Source: Desulfobacterales bacterium (GTDB taxonomy: Bacteria > Desulfobacterota > Desulfobacteria > Desulfobacterales > 4be13). From it: 19,717 nt of DNA. The position numbers were made by a program, and so were the translations under genes. Position 1 is the stretch's first letter. Each line of letters starts with the position of its first letter. The notes beneath the pieces were generated by a model. That model ran no database searches, was not told the origin of the DNA, and was given only the letters and a program-made list of their open reading frames with translations. Shown in pieces: positions 13,617-19,717 of this stretch. Location of the stretch: NCBI GenBank assembly GCA_029940115.1, contig JAOZRQ010000055.1, positions 1-19,717 of the forward strand. The letters run 5' to 3'.

Positions 13617-14459
13617 TTCATTATTAACAGTAGCCTGATCTGACGAGGCCGTGGCTACCACAATGACTTCTGCTGTCCGGATCACTTCATCTTCTCGGAC
13701 AAATCCGCTCAAATGTTCTTCTATGACCGTTCCTTCATCCGCATCCGCCGCAACTCGTCTGCCGACTGCCTTCATGGTCTTCGGATCAAAGGGCTGGCCC
13801 AAGGTCTCCATGGGACGGATGTTCACCAGCGCAAGTGCGCGGTCAAATCGTCTGAGGGCCATCTCGTATCCTTCTGTGATGCCGTCCATTCCGTCAACAA
13901 TTTCATTCATCCCCTTGGGTGCGGATCTGAAAAGACCTTTTGCGTTCGCCACCTCGCGGATCGCCCCGGCCAAGTCCCGGCACCCGTGATGCCCTCGGGC
14001 CAAGGAATCCCGCACATCGAGAAACGGCATCACGGCTCTCTTTTCGCTGGCTTGGCGTATTCTTTCTTCAAGAGTTGCAAGGTCTTCGGCCCTCTCCTTG
14101 AAGACCTCGAATGTCTCCTGATACGCGCCGATGAAAGAACTGAGGGTCTGCAGAGTTTTGTTCTGCTCCCTGTTCTGCATCTTGATTTCCTGCCGCAGTC
14201 CGGAAAATTCGGACAGGAGCGTGTAGAGATCGCATGAATCCATGTCGGCGGTCTCGCCCGGGACAGCATCTGGGATATCCTCAAGCCAGAATCTGAAGTC
14301 TTTCAGGGCGGTCTGCTTCCATTCGGTCAGATCCTGCCCATCTTCGATTCTTTCTCCCAGTTTTGTTGAAAAAAAATGAACATTCCACCTCATGAAGGAT
14401 GTGGAGACCTCTCTGAAATGGTGGCTGAACCATTCATTGATTTTGAGCAACAGATACAT
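13614..14459 (-). CDS. GrpE-like nucleotide exchange factor with long N-terminus
   Basis: This is a 281-residue cytoplasmic protein. Residues about 214-268 match the GrpE beta domain: RPMETLGQPFDPKTMKAVG, then GTVIEEHLSGFVREDEVIRTAEVIVV. A long helical region precedes it (about 90-145, rich in Glu, Gln and Arg), as expected for the GrpE dimer helix. About 80 additional N-terminal residues (MYLLLKINEWFSHHFREVS) are not part of standard GrpE of about 200 residues. It should exchange nucleotide on the adjacent Hsp70. The start is preceded by AGGAGG and a heptamer array. The final residues (VNNE) and the stop are at the edge of an R3 element. Confidence 0.85.
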   Translation of the reverse strand: MYLLLKINEWFSHHFREVSTSFMRWNVHFFSTKLGERIEDGQDLTEWKQTALKDFRFWLEDIPDAVPGETADMDSCDLYTLLSEFSGLRQEIKMQNREQNKTLQTLSSFIGAYQETFEVFKERAEDLATLEERIRQASEKRAVMPFLDVRDSLARGHHGCRDLAGAIREVANAKGLFRSAPKGMNEIVDGMDGITEGYEMALRRFDRALALVNIRPMETLGQPFDPKTMKAVGRRVAADADEGTVIEEHLSGFVREDEVIRTAEVIVVATASSDQATVNNE

Positions 14460-14474
14460 CCGTTGTTCCTCCTG

Positions 14475-14502
14475 ATTTGATGCTTGATGTTTGGTGCTTG
14501 AT
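14475..14502 (-). repeat. Four-unit heptamer leader of GrpE-like gene
   Basis: The plus-strand units ATTTGAT, GCTTGAT, GTTTGGT, GCTTGAT read as ATCAAGC-type units in the minus-strand transcript. They end directly at the AGGAGG ribosome site. Confidence 0.7.
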
Positions 14503-14514
14503 TTTCAAATCCTG

Positions 14515-14534
14515 TGAAAAGAAACCGGTGTTTT
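14515..14534. repeat. Small ACCGGT-centred palindrome at J-protein stop
   Basis: GAAAAGAAACCGGTGTTTTC is an imperfect palindrome of the AGAAACC-GG hairpin type. It overlaps the TGA stop of the J-domain gene by one base and lies between that gene and the heptamer leader of the GrpE-like gene. Confidence 0.45.
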
Positions 14535-14821
14535 CAAGGTTTGAACAGATCCTGCAATCCCACGCGCCGCCGCTTCACTTCTCTCGCTTTTGCCAGTGAC
14601 AGCAACGCGCCTTCGTAGTCCCGGATTGTCAGTGCGCCGAATATCTTCCCCCTCACCCGGTTTTGCACATCCTTGATCGCTTCGTAAGCCTCGGTGATCT
14701 GACGAAACCTTTCCGGATCCTTTTCCGGTGTGTGCCTCTTGACCAGTTGAAGGTAGCTGTTTCGGATATCCTCATCCGACGCATCCGGCAACAGTCCGAG
14801 TCTGAGATAATATGTCAACAC
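14534..14821 (-). CDS. Minimal J-domain-like protein with altered HPD
   Basis: The 95-residue protein has the J-domain helices I, II and III (TYYLRLGLLPDASDEDIRNSY, LQLVKRH, RFRQITEAYEAIKD). The loop that should read HPD reads HTPEKDPERF. It is followed by a short helical tail (YEGALLSLAKAREVKRRR) and lacks the Gly/Phe and zinc-finger parts of DnaJ. J domains stimulate Hsp70 ATPase through the HPD motif, so this one may be a pseudo-J or may use a variant contact (inference). Translation starts at GTG (14821), or the adjacent TTG, with GGAGG six bases upstream. It lies upstream of the GrpE-like and Hsp70 genes in the same direction. Confidence 0.85.
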   Translation of the reverse strand: MLTYYLRLGLLPDASDEDIRNSYLQLVKRHTPEKDPERFRQITEAYEAIKDVQNRVRGKIFGALTIRDYEGALLSLAKAREVKRRRVGLQDLFKP

Positions 14822-15774
14822 GATGTTCCTCCCATGTAAATCAGTTTAAAGAGTTTGTGAGTTTAATGAGTTTATGAGTTGTTTCTGTAGGGTTCAGGGT
14901 GTGTTTGTTGCCGCCATGTTGGTGTCTGCCATTTTTTGTGTCGATTGTTGGACGTGGCGAAAACTTTTGTCCGGTTTTTTGGCAGACAACTTTTGTCCCT
15001 CTCTTGTCTGAACTGTCCATCCATTGTCCCGTCAGGCGTTTGTGAGAGCTCAACAAAGGGAGTGCAAGAAAGGCGGTCTCATTGCCCTTCAACCTCCACA
15101 GTTTGAGACTCATTGCCTTTCAACCTCGATGACTGGGCAGCCTTTCTTGCGTTTTGACGCGTTTCCCCCATTATCAAGAAAAACTTGGAATGTCAAAAGA
15201 AATGCCGCTTTCTGGAAGGAAAGCTGTTGACATCCGACATCCCTCATGGTACAAGCATCCTCATTGGCAGAGTCGGGCGGCATTTTTTCAGTCAGCCACG
15301 AGTTGCAATATCCGCCTTCGGGGGGGGGCATTGACATGCGAATCATGCCAGCGCCCGCATTGGCGGGCCGGAGTTGCAATGGGAGAACACTTTGTGGCCC
15401 CCGACAGTTGCCGACACCCAGCGCATGTGCCTTATGGCTCCACCATACCCCAGGGGACCAGCACACCAAACAGGCCGGTCGTTTGCGTCAAGCCGTGTGG
15501 GCAACAAACAGCAAGCGGGGCCCACTCGCGGCCGTCTGGCGGTGCATCAGATGTCTGGACTTCACGGGCATGACGTGGCACTCCCAAGCCGTGTCATGGT
15601 CAGTCGTGGGAGATCCTGTGCCTGTGTTGCGGACGGGGAGAGTCATCATCTGTCAAAAGTCTTTGGACATTCCAGCCCCCTGAAAAAAGGGCTTCATGGC
15701 CGCTCCCATGCAAATCGTCAGTTGGCAGTTGGGCCATGTGTCAGGTTGCGGCTGGCCGCTGACAACCGACATTC
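14822..15774. other. 953-base gap without a convincing gene
   Basis: Near the J-protein start (14843-14880) there are AGTTTAA/GAGTTT units with alternating 8- and 9-base spacing. At 14959-15000 ACTTTTGTCC occurs twice. The phrase CTCATTGCC(C/T)TTCAACCTC is repeated at 15077-15096 and 15109-15128, and GAGTTGCAAT at 15299 and 15370. Repeated sub-terminal motifs of this kind are seen at the ends of some transposons, so a transposon remnant is possible but unproven. Frames at 14841-15113, 15110-15469 (minus) and 15246-15683 (plus) have unusual composition and no recognisable domain. A run of nine G occurs at 15320-15328. Two CAGTTGG heptamers lie near 15720, just past the stop of the next gene. 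Confidence 0.5.
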
Positions 15775-18507
15775 TCACTTCCTTTTCCGTCGGCCGACTT
15801 TCCCTCTGCTTCCGAACAACATGACCCGGGCTTCGGTGGAGAGCTTATCCGCTCCGCCTGCGTGGTCAATGAGTTCGGCGATCATGTCGAAATCCCGCCG
15901 CGATTTCGGTTCTGAACGAATGATCTCCCTTAATTCATTGATGATGAAGGCAGGCGCGCCGCGAAGTCCCATACCGTCAATGAACGATTCGAAGCTGCCG
16001 ATCAGGTCATCCAACATTCCCGAATCTTCCAGCATCTCCGGATCAGACTCCAGGAGTCTGAGGCGATCAATCAGCTGTTCAAGCCCTCCCTCCATATCCT
16101 CCTCAGGGAAGAAGTCATCCTCGGGAAAGAAGTCATCCATATCGTCATCATCAAAGAAACGGCCGAACATGGGCATGTCATCCAAGATGTCAAAATCGAA
16201 CACTTCCAAGGCCTTTTTCAAGTTGCCGGATGCGTGCTTCGAAAGTCGGCGGGATGCGCCCCGGAGTTCCTCCATCATTGGCCCGGCCGATTCTTCAATG
16301 ACATCATAGAAGAGGTCCGGATTCCGCTCCTCTCCTTTGATGTGTTGCATGGTCACCCCGTAAAATTCCAGAAGGAGACGCTCCTTTTTGTTCGCCTTTC
16401 TGATCCGCCGCTTGATCTCCTTCTTCATCAATCCGAACCACTCCGTCGCAAAGATCATGTCAAAGACGAGGATGATTTCGGAATCATCAACGAATTTGAG
16501 GAGATCTTTTCGTTTCCTCAGAAAAATCGGCGCCATCTCCCGAAAAGGCAGAAGCGGCGCATACTCCTTCTCCAACGGGATCAGGAGTCTCACCACATCT
16601 GCGGATGAGAGGTCCTCGATCTGCCTCAGGCCCTTGTCAAAGGTGCTTTCCATCGCTTTCAGGATGTCTCCCCGACAAAAGGTGTCGGAGACCATCTTTC
16701 TGGCCCCCGTGTTCTTCTGTCTGATATCCGTCATCAGGATGGCCAGAACCCTCAGCCGGTCAAAGAGGGGGAGCGTGTCAAGCTCATCCGAGAGGATTCG
16801 TCTGGCCTCGGAATCGTTCTGATTGCTGGCAAGCTGAAAGATGATCCGTTTTTCAATGATGAAGGGCCGGACTTTTCTCGCCTCAAGGGTTTGAGCCTTC
16901 TTTATGTCCCTCTCCACCAGATGAAACTTCCCGCGGTGAATGTTCTTTTCGGCAGAGATGAGCAGGGCAAGCGCATGCCGGTCAATGACCCGGCTGTCGT
17001 GGGGAGCCCGCCTCATGGCATCCTCAAGGATGTTCTCGGCTTTTCGATACGCGTTCTTTTCATAAAAAAGAGACGCCAGCTCCAGACAGGGCCACGGATC
17101 ATCTTGGAAATGGTTCAGCATGGCGGTGAGAGATTCCTCCACCGCATTTTTGGCAGGTCTTGATCTGCGGGGAAGTTCCACAAGGATCTGGTACCCGTTC
17201 TGATTGGCGGGATCAAGGCGGATCGCCTCTGTTGCCATGTCAATCATGAGCATTTCGGCATCTTCATGATGGATGCCCAAGGACGCTTTGTATTTCTGAA
17301 TTCCCTTTCTGTCCTTTCCGGTGTTGAACCTGCCTTTCCGAATGTTTTCAATGGTGTGCAACAGGACATACGCGTGGGCCATTTTCCTTTTGTCGGGATC
17401 AGGAAACTCATCCTCCAAAAGGGAGATATATTGTCCCGCGGTGGTGAAGGGGGTGTGAAAGCGGAGCAGCCTGGTCTTTGTCAGAAGCATGTCCGCCTCG
17501 GTCGGGGGGAGGAGAGCCGTGACCAGATTGCGGAACTCATACTCTTCGATCCGGTATTGGAAGGTCATGTTCCATATGGATTCGAGCATGAATACCCGGG
17601 CGGCGGTCGGATCATCCGGATAGATGGCCTCGGCAAGGCTGACGAGGGATCGTTTGGCCTCACGAAACCGTTTGTGATCCAGATTGGAGAGAAGGTCTGC
17701 GATATCAGCTTCCACATTTACGGGACCGTCCAACAGGGTTTCAAGGTGTCGTCCGATTGTCCGGCGATTCTTGCCACCGTTTTCCACCGCCTGCTCCAGT
17801 TCCCTGACCACGCCAATGAGCGGAAAGTCATCCGGGATCATGGAGAATGCCTTGGTCATGTCTTGGTCATCCTCTTTGTAAAAGGAGACCATGGCCCGGC
17901 AAAACATGCGGACCGGTGCAAACGGGGAGGTACGAGATATCGGGACGAGGGCTTGGAGCGCGTCTTCCCATCTTGCGGCGTTCATCAGGGGGATGGCCTT
18001 CTGCATCGGTCCTGCGTCACGCCGGATCGGGAGGGTTTCTTCCAGTTTTTCCAAGGGCTCCCAATTGTCACTTTTGAAAAACCGGTGTGCAAGAAACTGT
18101 TCGGCCTTGGGGGATTTTTTTGGTGCCGATGAATAGCCAGCATAGATGTCCACCGCCTCCTTGTTGGAGCAGGTGGAAATATACGCGATCATATCCTCTT
18201 CGGTCAGTTGATCCACCCAAGGCATGTAGTCCTGTGCCTGTTTTTTTACCGCGTCTGCTTCAACAATCAGGTTCTTTTCCCGCAACTGGGCCTCCCGCAT
18301 GAGATAGGCCCGAAAAAGGAGGGTGTTGACCTCATCGGTCTGTCCGAATTTTTTCCCTGCAAATTTGAAGGTGCTGATGGCTTCACGGGGTTTTCCCACT
18401 TCAAGGCTTTGTTTGCCTGTGCCAAGTAGCTGGTCAACTGTCAGATTCTGAAGTTGTGATTGTGCCCCTTTCTGATATTTTTTCTTCTTCTTCTTTTTTT
18501 TTCCCAT
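15775..18507 (-). CDS. Large TPR-like protein with charged ends
   Basis: This 910-residue protein has no signal peptide or membrane helix. It starts MGKKKKKKKKYQKG and ends GRRKRK, so both tips are strongly basic. The body is helical and contains TPR-like stretches, for example LLGTGKQSLEVGKPREAISTFKFAGKKF (about 29-56) and CLELASLFYEKNAYRKAENILEDAMRRAP in the middle. A very acidic patch near residues 775-805 (FFDDDDMDDFFPEDDFFPEED) precedes the C-terminal helices. I do not recognise a named family. It is upstream of the J-domain, GrpE-like, Hsp70 and zinc-ribbon genes on the same strand, suggesting a scaffold or client adaptor for that chaperone set (inference; the 953-base gap weakens operon membership). 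The start has AGGAAAAGGA upstream. The A-rich codons after ATG are prone to slippage. Confidence 0.85.
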   Translation of the reverse strand: MGKKKKKKKKYQKGAQSQLQNLTVDQLLGTGKQSLEVGKPREAISTFKFAGKKFGQTDEVNTLLFRAYLMREAQLREKNLIVEADAVKKQAQDYMPWVDQLTEEDMIAYISTCSNKEAVDIYAGYSSAPKKSPKAEQFLAHRFFKSDNWEPLEKLEETLPIRRDAGPMQKAIPLMNAARWEDALQALVPISRTSPFAPVRMFCRAMVSFYKEDDQDMTKAFSMIPDDFPLIGVVRELEQAVENGGKNRRTIGRHLETLLDGPVNVEADIADLLSNLDHKRFREAKRSLVSLAEAIYPDDPTAARVFMLESIWNMTFQYRIEEYEFRNLVTALLPPTEADMLLTKTRLLRFHTPFTTAGQYISLLEDEFPDPDKRKMAHAYVLLHTIENIRKGRFNTGKDRKGIQKYKASLGIHHEDAEMLMIDMATEAIRLDPANQNGYQILVELPRRSRPAKNAVEESLTAMLNHFQDDPWPCLELASLFYEKNAYRKAENILEDAMRRAPHDSRVIDRHALALLISAEKNIHRGKFHLVERDIKKAQTLEARKVRPFIIEKRIIFQLASNQNDSEARRILSDELDTLPLFDRLRVLAILMTDIRQKNTGARKMVSDTFCRGDILKAMESTFDKGLRQIEDLSSADVVRLLIPLEKEYAPLLPFREMAPIFLRKRKDLLKFVDDSEIILVFDMIFATEWFGLMKKEIKRRIRKANKKERLLLEFYGVTMQHIKGEERNPDLFYDVIEESAGPMMEELRGASRRLSKHASGNLKKALEVFDFDILDDMPMFGRFFDDDDMDDFFPEDDFFPEEDMEGGLEQLIDRLRLLESDPEMLEDSGMLDDLIGSFESFIDGMGLRGAPAFIINELREIIRSEPKSRRDFDMIAELIDHAGGADKLSTEARVMLFGSRGKVGRRKRK

Positions 18508-18565
18508 TCCTTTTCCTGCAATGAAAGCGGTTTCTGGTTTCCGATCTCGGGGACCGGCTTCAATC

Positions 18566-18700
18566 TATAATCAGCAGATATGAAAGAACAGGGAAACCCG
18601 GTTTTTGGCACGGTGTCGCGCTCCCCGATACTTGTCCCGACGTCTTTTGTCGGGGAAAAGATGTCGGGGACAAGCATGGAAGCCGGATCGCCCAGCGATT
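18566..18700. repeat. R3 element interrupted by a GTCGGGG hairpin
   Basis: TATAATCAGCAGATATGAAAG, GGGAAACCCGGTTTTTGGCA and CGGTGTCGCGC match the R3 copy at 13486. Where that copy continues directly CATGGAAACCTGATCGCC, this one has about 55 extra bases and then resumes with CATGGAAGCCGGATCGCC. The extra bases form a long imperfect hairpin, CTTGTCCCGACGTCTTTT (18631-18648) with AAAAGATGTCGGGGACAAG (18656-18674). Confidence 0.7.
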
Positions 18701-18716
18701 GCTTATCGAATTTATC

Positions 18717-18857
18717 TCAGGACAAAAAAAATGATTGAGGAAGGAAACCCGGCTTTTTCTGGCAGTTGGGGATTCCGCCTGTTTGGGAAAAAGCTTGCCC
18801 CCGACGCTTTTTATCGGGGGCTGGGTTTCCCGCCCTTCGCGACTTTTTGTCTGGTAC
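18717..18857. repeat. R1 element carrying an inserted CCCCGA hairpin
   Basis: The ends CTCAGGACAAAAAAAATG and GACTTTTTGTCTGGTAC are R1 termini. The left half-stem is GGAAACCCGGCTTTTTC. The right half-stem (GGGAAAAAGC ... TGGGTTTCCCGCC) is split by a 27-base hairpin with the stem GCCCCCGA / TCGGGGGC (18797-18821). Removing it restores the usual arm. Confidence 0.75.
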
Positions 18858-18951
18858 ACAGCGAATTTACAGATCTATCAGAAAGATGGACCGTTATCAA
18901 GAAGATTCAGACTCAAAGAGTCAAAAACTGAAAATCAGCAGTTCAATTCAT

Positions 18952-18975
18952 CTGAAAGTGTGAACCACTTTTCAG
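18952..18975. terminator. Hairpin downstream of UPF0251 gene
   Basis: CTGAAAGTG and CACTTTTCAG form an imperfect stem about 55 bases beyond the UPF0251 stop on the minus strand. No T-run follows. The neighbouring ATGAAGGATGCCGC (18981-18994) recurs at both window ends, so the hairpin may belong to that dispersed repeat. Confidence 0.35.
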
Positions 18976-19029
18976 GAAAAATGAAGGATGCCGCTTTTTG
19001 AATAGCTTTATAAAGGCCGGCATGAAAAT

Positions 19030-19359
19030 TCATGTTCTGGACCTGCCGCATCTTCTGCGTCGCCTTCTTCTGTCATGGAATGTATAGACTCCGCCCTGAA
19101 TTTTCAGAGCTTTCCCTGTGACAACCGCCTCTGCAAGAACATGTCGGGCGTCGGCCAGAATCCTGCCATAAGTCTGGCGGGACACTTCCATCATTTTTGC
19201 CGCTGTTTCCTGATCCAACCTTTCAAAGTCACTCAGGCGGATGCTCTCCAGACCCTCCACAGAAAGAGAAATCTCGCCGGACTGTGGCATTCCTTGGGGG
19301 ACAAACTCGACGATTGAAGGATAGCCTGACACGCATCTCGGCTTTTTGGGTCTCGGCAT
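19030..19359 (-). CDS. UPF0251/DUF134 family DNA-binding protein
   Basis: The 109-residue protein starts MPRPKKPRCVSGYP and contains LESIRLSDFERLDQETAAKMM followed by VSRQTYGRILADARHVLAEAVVTGKALKIQGG. This is the DUF134 (PF02001) signature, with a sigma-70-region-4-like helix-turn-helix. These proteins are predicted regulators; members are often near metal or cofactor genes, but the target here is unknown. The C-terminus is Arg-rich (FHDRRRRRRRCGRSRT). The start is preceded by GAGGA at seven bases. A promoter-like sequence lies about 210 bases upstream, beyond repeat sequence. Confidence 0.9.
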   Translation of the reverse strand: MPRPKKPRCVSGYPSIVEFVPQGMPQSGEISLSVEGLESIRLSDFERLDQETAAKMMEVSRQTYGRILADARHVLAEAVVTGKALKIQGGVYTFHDRRRRRRRCGRSRT

Positions 19360-19443
19360 TGTGGCATCCTCATTTTTCAGTATTCAGACATATGTTTAAA
19401 ATCATAATATGGACCTTGATCATCGTTTGGACCAACCTTGCTC

Positions 19444-19489
19444 GGCCTGGATTGCCAAATCCAGGCCGCCGGATTTGGCAATCCGGCGG
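19444..19489. repeat. Two adjoining GGATT-AATCC hairpins
   Basis: GGCCTGGATT/AATCCAGGCC (19444-19467) is followed immediately by CCGCCGGATT/AATCCGGCGG (19466-19489), both with 4-base loops. The second is identical over 24 bases to 1432-1455. The two stems differ at the base pairs outside the core in a compensating way. Confidence 0.75.
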
Positions 19490-19492
19490 GGC

Positions 19493-19563
19493 ATCCAGGT
19501 TTCCATGGTGCGCTGCCCTTTCAGAAACTGGGTTTCTTTGCCCTTTTCGATCTGCTGATTTTG
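19493..19563. repeat. R3 element, partial copy in minus orientation
   Basis: The reverse complement reads AATCAGCAGATCGAAAAGGG, AAGAAACCCAGTTTCTGAAA and CACCATGGAAACCTGGATG. This matches the R3 copy at 13486 at the terminal, hairpin and CATGGAAACC segments. Only one end is present. Confidence 0.6.
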
Positions 19564-19568
19564 GACAG

Positions 19569-19597
19569 AATGTAACGATTTAAGCGATTTATGTCAA
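19569..19597 (-). promoter_or_regulatory. Promoter-like sequence upstream of UPF0251 gene
   Basis: On the minus strand TTGACA (19597-19592) is followed 17 bases later by TACATT (19574-19569). The orientation suits the UPF0251 gene, but about 210 bases containing the R3 and GGATT repeats lie in between. Confidence 0.4.
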
Positions 19598-19663
19598 GAA
19601 CTAATATTTTTTCGACCTGCTCGCTTGGCGAGAAAGGCAACCAGCGGGATTTGGGAGAAGGGC

Positions 19664-19717
19664 GGCATCCTTCATTCATGGGTTCACACATTTCAGTTTG
19701 CAGTTCCGCCTTCAGGC
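19664..19717. repeat. Inverted copy of the left-end repeat
   Basis: The reverse complement begins GCCTGAAGGCGGAACTGCAA and ends ATGAATGAAGGATGCCGCCC, matching positions 19-63 with a short extra segment (GTGTGAACCC). The window ends inside it. Confidence 0.7.

Noticed and set aside
15110..15683. Open frames of 119 residues (minus) and 145 residues (plus) in the large gap
   Set aside because: They overlap each other on opposite strands, are rich in Trp, Cys and Pro, lack Shine-Dalgarno sequences and show no recognisable domain. Listed only as part of an unexplained gap.
18441..18859. Minus-strand frames of 78 and 99 residues upstream of the 910-residue protein
   Set aside because: They run through R1 and R3 repeats and translate the repeated peptides typical of those palindromes. 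No independent start signal.
1..19717. tRNA, rRNA or known riboswitch
   Set aside because: I found no tRNA cloverleaf signatures, conserved rRNA segments or familiar riboswitch motifs on either strand by eye. A covariance-model scan would be needed to be certain.

Overview
The window is a repeat-laden piece of a proteobacterial-type chromosome. It most resembles a large-genome sulfate-reducing Desulfobacterota lineage such as the Desulfonema or multicellular magnetotactic relatives. This placement is an inference from moderate GC, gene content and the density of palindromic and tandem repeats between genes; there is no rRNA or marker gene to settle it. I recognise no rRNA, tRNA, CRISPR array or intact transposase. 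Almost every gene lies on the minus strand; the sulfate adenylyltransferase gene is the one clear exception.

Layout. (1) Positions 74-3765 (minus) hold an organoarsenical resistance cluster: arsR with a near-consensus promoter, an ArsP-type permease, a CxxC mini-thioredoxin, an ArsF-like exported CxxC protein and an ArsG-like permease. (2) Positions 3780-4520 are a repeat zone. (3) Positions 4521-6224 (plus) encode a bifunctional ATP sulfurylase/APS kinase. (4) Positions 6593-10305 (minus) hold two solute-binding proteins followed by a methyl-accepting chemotaxis protein, with no transporter genes, so the set looks like a sensory module. (5) Positions 10836-18507 (minus) hold a dedicated chaperone-type cluster: a 910-residue TPR-like protein, a tiny J-domain protein whose HPD motif is altered, a long GrpE-like factor, a divergent 586-residue Hsp70 and a small zinc-ribbon protein. 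(6) Positions 19030-19359 (minus) encode a UPF0251/DUF134 DNA-binding protein.

The spaces between genes are the most unusual part. At least three families of long palindromic, MITE-like elements occur, here called R1 (ends GTACAGGACAAAAA), R2 (ends CTGATTATAACG, arms made of GTGAAC/TTGAAC hexamers) and R3 (ends ATAATCAGCAGATATGAAAG). Smaller hairpins with compensating stem changes are scattered among them. Separately, many genes are preceded by arrays of strictly 7-bp units, of a different sequence for each gene, which run up to the Shine-Dalgarno sequence. In two places (8284-8388 with 8121-8218, and 11195-11222 with 11147-11181) the array occurs in both orientations and fills the whole gap between the stop codon of one gene and the ribosome-binding site of the next, predicting large intercistronic RNA hairpins. 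Several elements touch or supply stop codons, and one lies inside a signal-peptide coding region.

The two ends of the window carry the same repeat in opposite orientation, so the sequence may be a contig that ended at repeats, or a segment flanked by inverted copies.
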